From Chloroflexota bacterium (lineage in GTDB: Bacteria > Chloroflexota > Anaerolineae > Anaerolineales > Villigracilaceae): 6,840 bases of DNA. The notes below the pieces were generated by a model. The model saw nothing but the letters and a program-made list of their open reading frames with translations, made no database searches and had not been told where the DNA came from. Of this stretch, positions 6,347 to 6,840 are shown one piece after another (the stretch's first letter is position 1; every line of letters begins with the position of its first letter). Position numbers and translations under genes: made by a program. The stretch covers positions 1 through 6,840 of the forward strand of contig JAMDBC010000066.1 in the NCBI GenBank assembly GCA_023484185.1. Reading direction: 5' to 3'.

Positions 6347-6454
6347 TCAGAGGGTTGCGGTCACTCCAGCGCACTTCGACCCCATCCCTCGCGCAATGCT
6401 GGCAGGAGATTTCAGCGCACGTCCGCATTTTTTGCATCGTGGGTTTCCTTCCAT
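6347..6454 (-). CDS. DUF6011-like zinc-ribbon microprotein (35 residues)
   Basis: This very short protein has C7-x2-C10-GRALKSPASIARGMGSKC28, which matches the DUF6011 pattern (CxxCGRxLxSPxSIxxGxGxxC) common in phage and plasmid proteins. Cys at 7, 10 and 28 would bind zinc; a fourth ligand is not obvious. The family's molecular role is unknown. The start is strongly supported by AAAGGAGG 6 nt upstream. The TGA stop at 6349-6347 is followed at once by AGGAAGG, which can serve as the ribosome site of the next gene. Confidence 0.72.
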   Translation of the reverse strand: MEGNPRCKKCGRALKSPASIARGMGSKCAGVTATL

Positions 6455-6460
6455 GATGAT

Positions 6461-6468
6461 CCTCCTTT
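6461..6468 (-). promoter_or_regulatory. Strong ribosome binding site of the zinc-ribbon gene
   Basis: AAAGGAGG on the minus strand lies 6 nt before the ATG at 6454. It decides the reading frame in favour of the DUF6011-like protein over the overlapping frame that starts at 6437. Confidence 0.85.
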
Positions 6469-6475
6469 CAAGAAT

Positions 6476-6508
6476 ACACCAGTCCAGACGATACGCCTGG
6501 ACTGGTGT
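6476..6508. repeat. Perfect 12-bp hairpin, second of a pair
   Basis: ACACCAGTCCAG (6476-6487) pairs with CTGGACTGGTGT (6497-6508) across a 9-nt loop. There is no T-run on either side, so it is not a standard terminator. On the minus strand it lies just before the ribosome binding site of the zinc-ribbon gene. Confidence 0.9.
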
Positions 6509-6513
6509 CGCTT

Positions 6514-6555
6514 CCCCGCATTCTTCATATGCTATTACGGCTGTAGAATGCGGGG
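6514..6555. repeat. Perfect 11-bp hairpin, first of a pair
   Basis: CCCCGCATTCT (6514-6524) pairs with AGAATGCGGGG (6545-6555) across a 20-nt loop. It begins 2 nt after the stop of the upstream minus-strand gene and is 5 nt from the second hairpin. It is not followed by a T-run. Confidence 0.9.
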
Positions 6556-6557
6556 CT

Positions 6558-6840
6558 TTAGAACAGGGACGCCTGGTTCTGCGTCGCCTGCTTGGTTCGA
6601 GGACGATTGGCAGCCGGTCGGTTACCTGCCACACCTTTCTGTGCCACCCAATCCGCCCACGAAACCACCTTGGGCAAATCGGGGACAGGCAGCGCCGCGC
6701 TCGGAGCCGTCGGACAGCCCATCGGCGAATTGGAGACGGCAACTTCATCTGCAAACAGGGATTGCAGGTCGGGCAGGTCCGCAGACTCCAATGCTTCTCG
6801 CGCCAGTTTCATCAGGATGTCGCTGTCATCTTCCTGGACG
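6558..6840 (-). CDS. C-terminal part of an unrecognised protein, 5' partial
   Basis: The frame is open to the right edge (93 residues visible, beginning VQEDDSDILMKLAREALE), so the ATG at 6812 is probably internal. An acidic helical start (about 1-35) leads into a Pro/Ala-rich linker (about 40-55), a short block VVSWADWVAQKG and a basic low-complexity tail. The tail ends exactly in QASLF, close to the bacterial sliding-clamp-binding pentapeptide QL(S/D)LF. This hints at a replication or repair role but the family is not recognised. Two hairpins separate it from the zinc-ribbon gene downstream. Confidence 0.6.
   Translation of the reverse strand, partial: VQEDDSDILMKLAREALESADLPDLQSLFADEVAVSNSPMGCPTAPSAALPVPDLPKVVSWADWVAQKGVAGNRPAANRPRTKQATQNQASLF

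Noticed and set aside
6255..6437. Overlapping minus-strand frame with a CxxxxCxxC pattern
   Set aside because: The DUF6011-like frame in the same DNA has a much stronger ribosome site and a recognisable family pattern; the cysteines here look incidental.
6347..6754. 135-codon minus-strand frame running through the hairpins into the zinc ribbon
   Set aside because: Only its last 35 codons match a family; the rest overlaps the upstream gene in another frame and crosses both hairpins.
1..6840. CRISPR array, tRNA or rRNA genes
   Set aside because: No regularly spaced repeats and no tRNA- or rRNA-like segments were seen.

Overview
The window is a stretch of bacterial accessory DNA, probably a defence island. 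All the genes read as bacterial, with compact spacing and Shine-Dalgarno sites. The lineage cannot be fixed from the sequence. The two flanks are GC-rich (about 60% or more in rows I counted), while the middle, roughly 3440-5990, is AT-richer (about 45% in a counted row). This suggests a patchwork of separately acquired pieces.

Left, + strand (1-3436): a type I restriction HsdR subunit that enters from the left edge already open, followed one base later by a YgjP-like (DUF45/M48-type) zinc metallopeptidase. The pair looks like the 3' end of a type I restriction operon whose hsdM and hsdS would lie upstream, outside the window.

Middle (3437-5990): a + strand DUF6602 protein (putative PD-(D/E)XK nuclease fold) faces a - strand two-gene unit and overlaps it by 4 bases. 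The two-gene unit is a CD-NTase (cGAS/DncV-like nucleotidyltransferase) followed, in TAATG overlap, by a stand-alone E2-like protein. That is the core of a 'short' type II CBASS anti-phage system. No effector is encoded with it, although the DUF6602 gene next door could be considered as one.

Main discovery: the CD-NTase gene is broken in an unusual way. Bases 5224-5277 are a mosaic of two inverted copies taken from the 3' half of the same gene (31 nt from 4998-5028 and 28 nt from 4776-4803). The copies are joined through a 5-nt microhomology and lie between arms homologous to the original site. The net change is +45 nt, so the downstream frame is kept, but an in-frame TAA is introduced at 5230-5232. 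Removing the insert restores a continuous 363-residue CD-NTase. This is the signature of multi-step microhomology template switching, or of an amplification or assembly chimera.

Right, - strand (6026-6840): three short genes upstream of a clear intrinsic terminator (5981-6020). They are the C-terminal part of an unrecognised protein ending in a possible sliding-clamp-binding motif, a 35-residue DUF6011-like zinc-ribbon microprotein with a strong ribosome binding site, and a basic 87-100 residue protein in the same frame after a TGA. Two perfect hairpins fill the gap between the first two genes.
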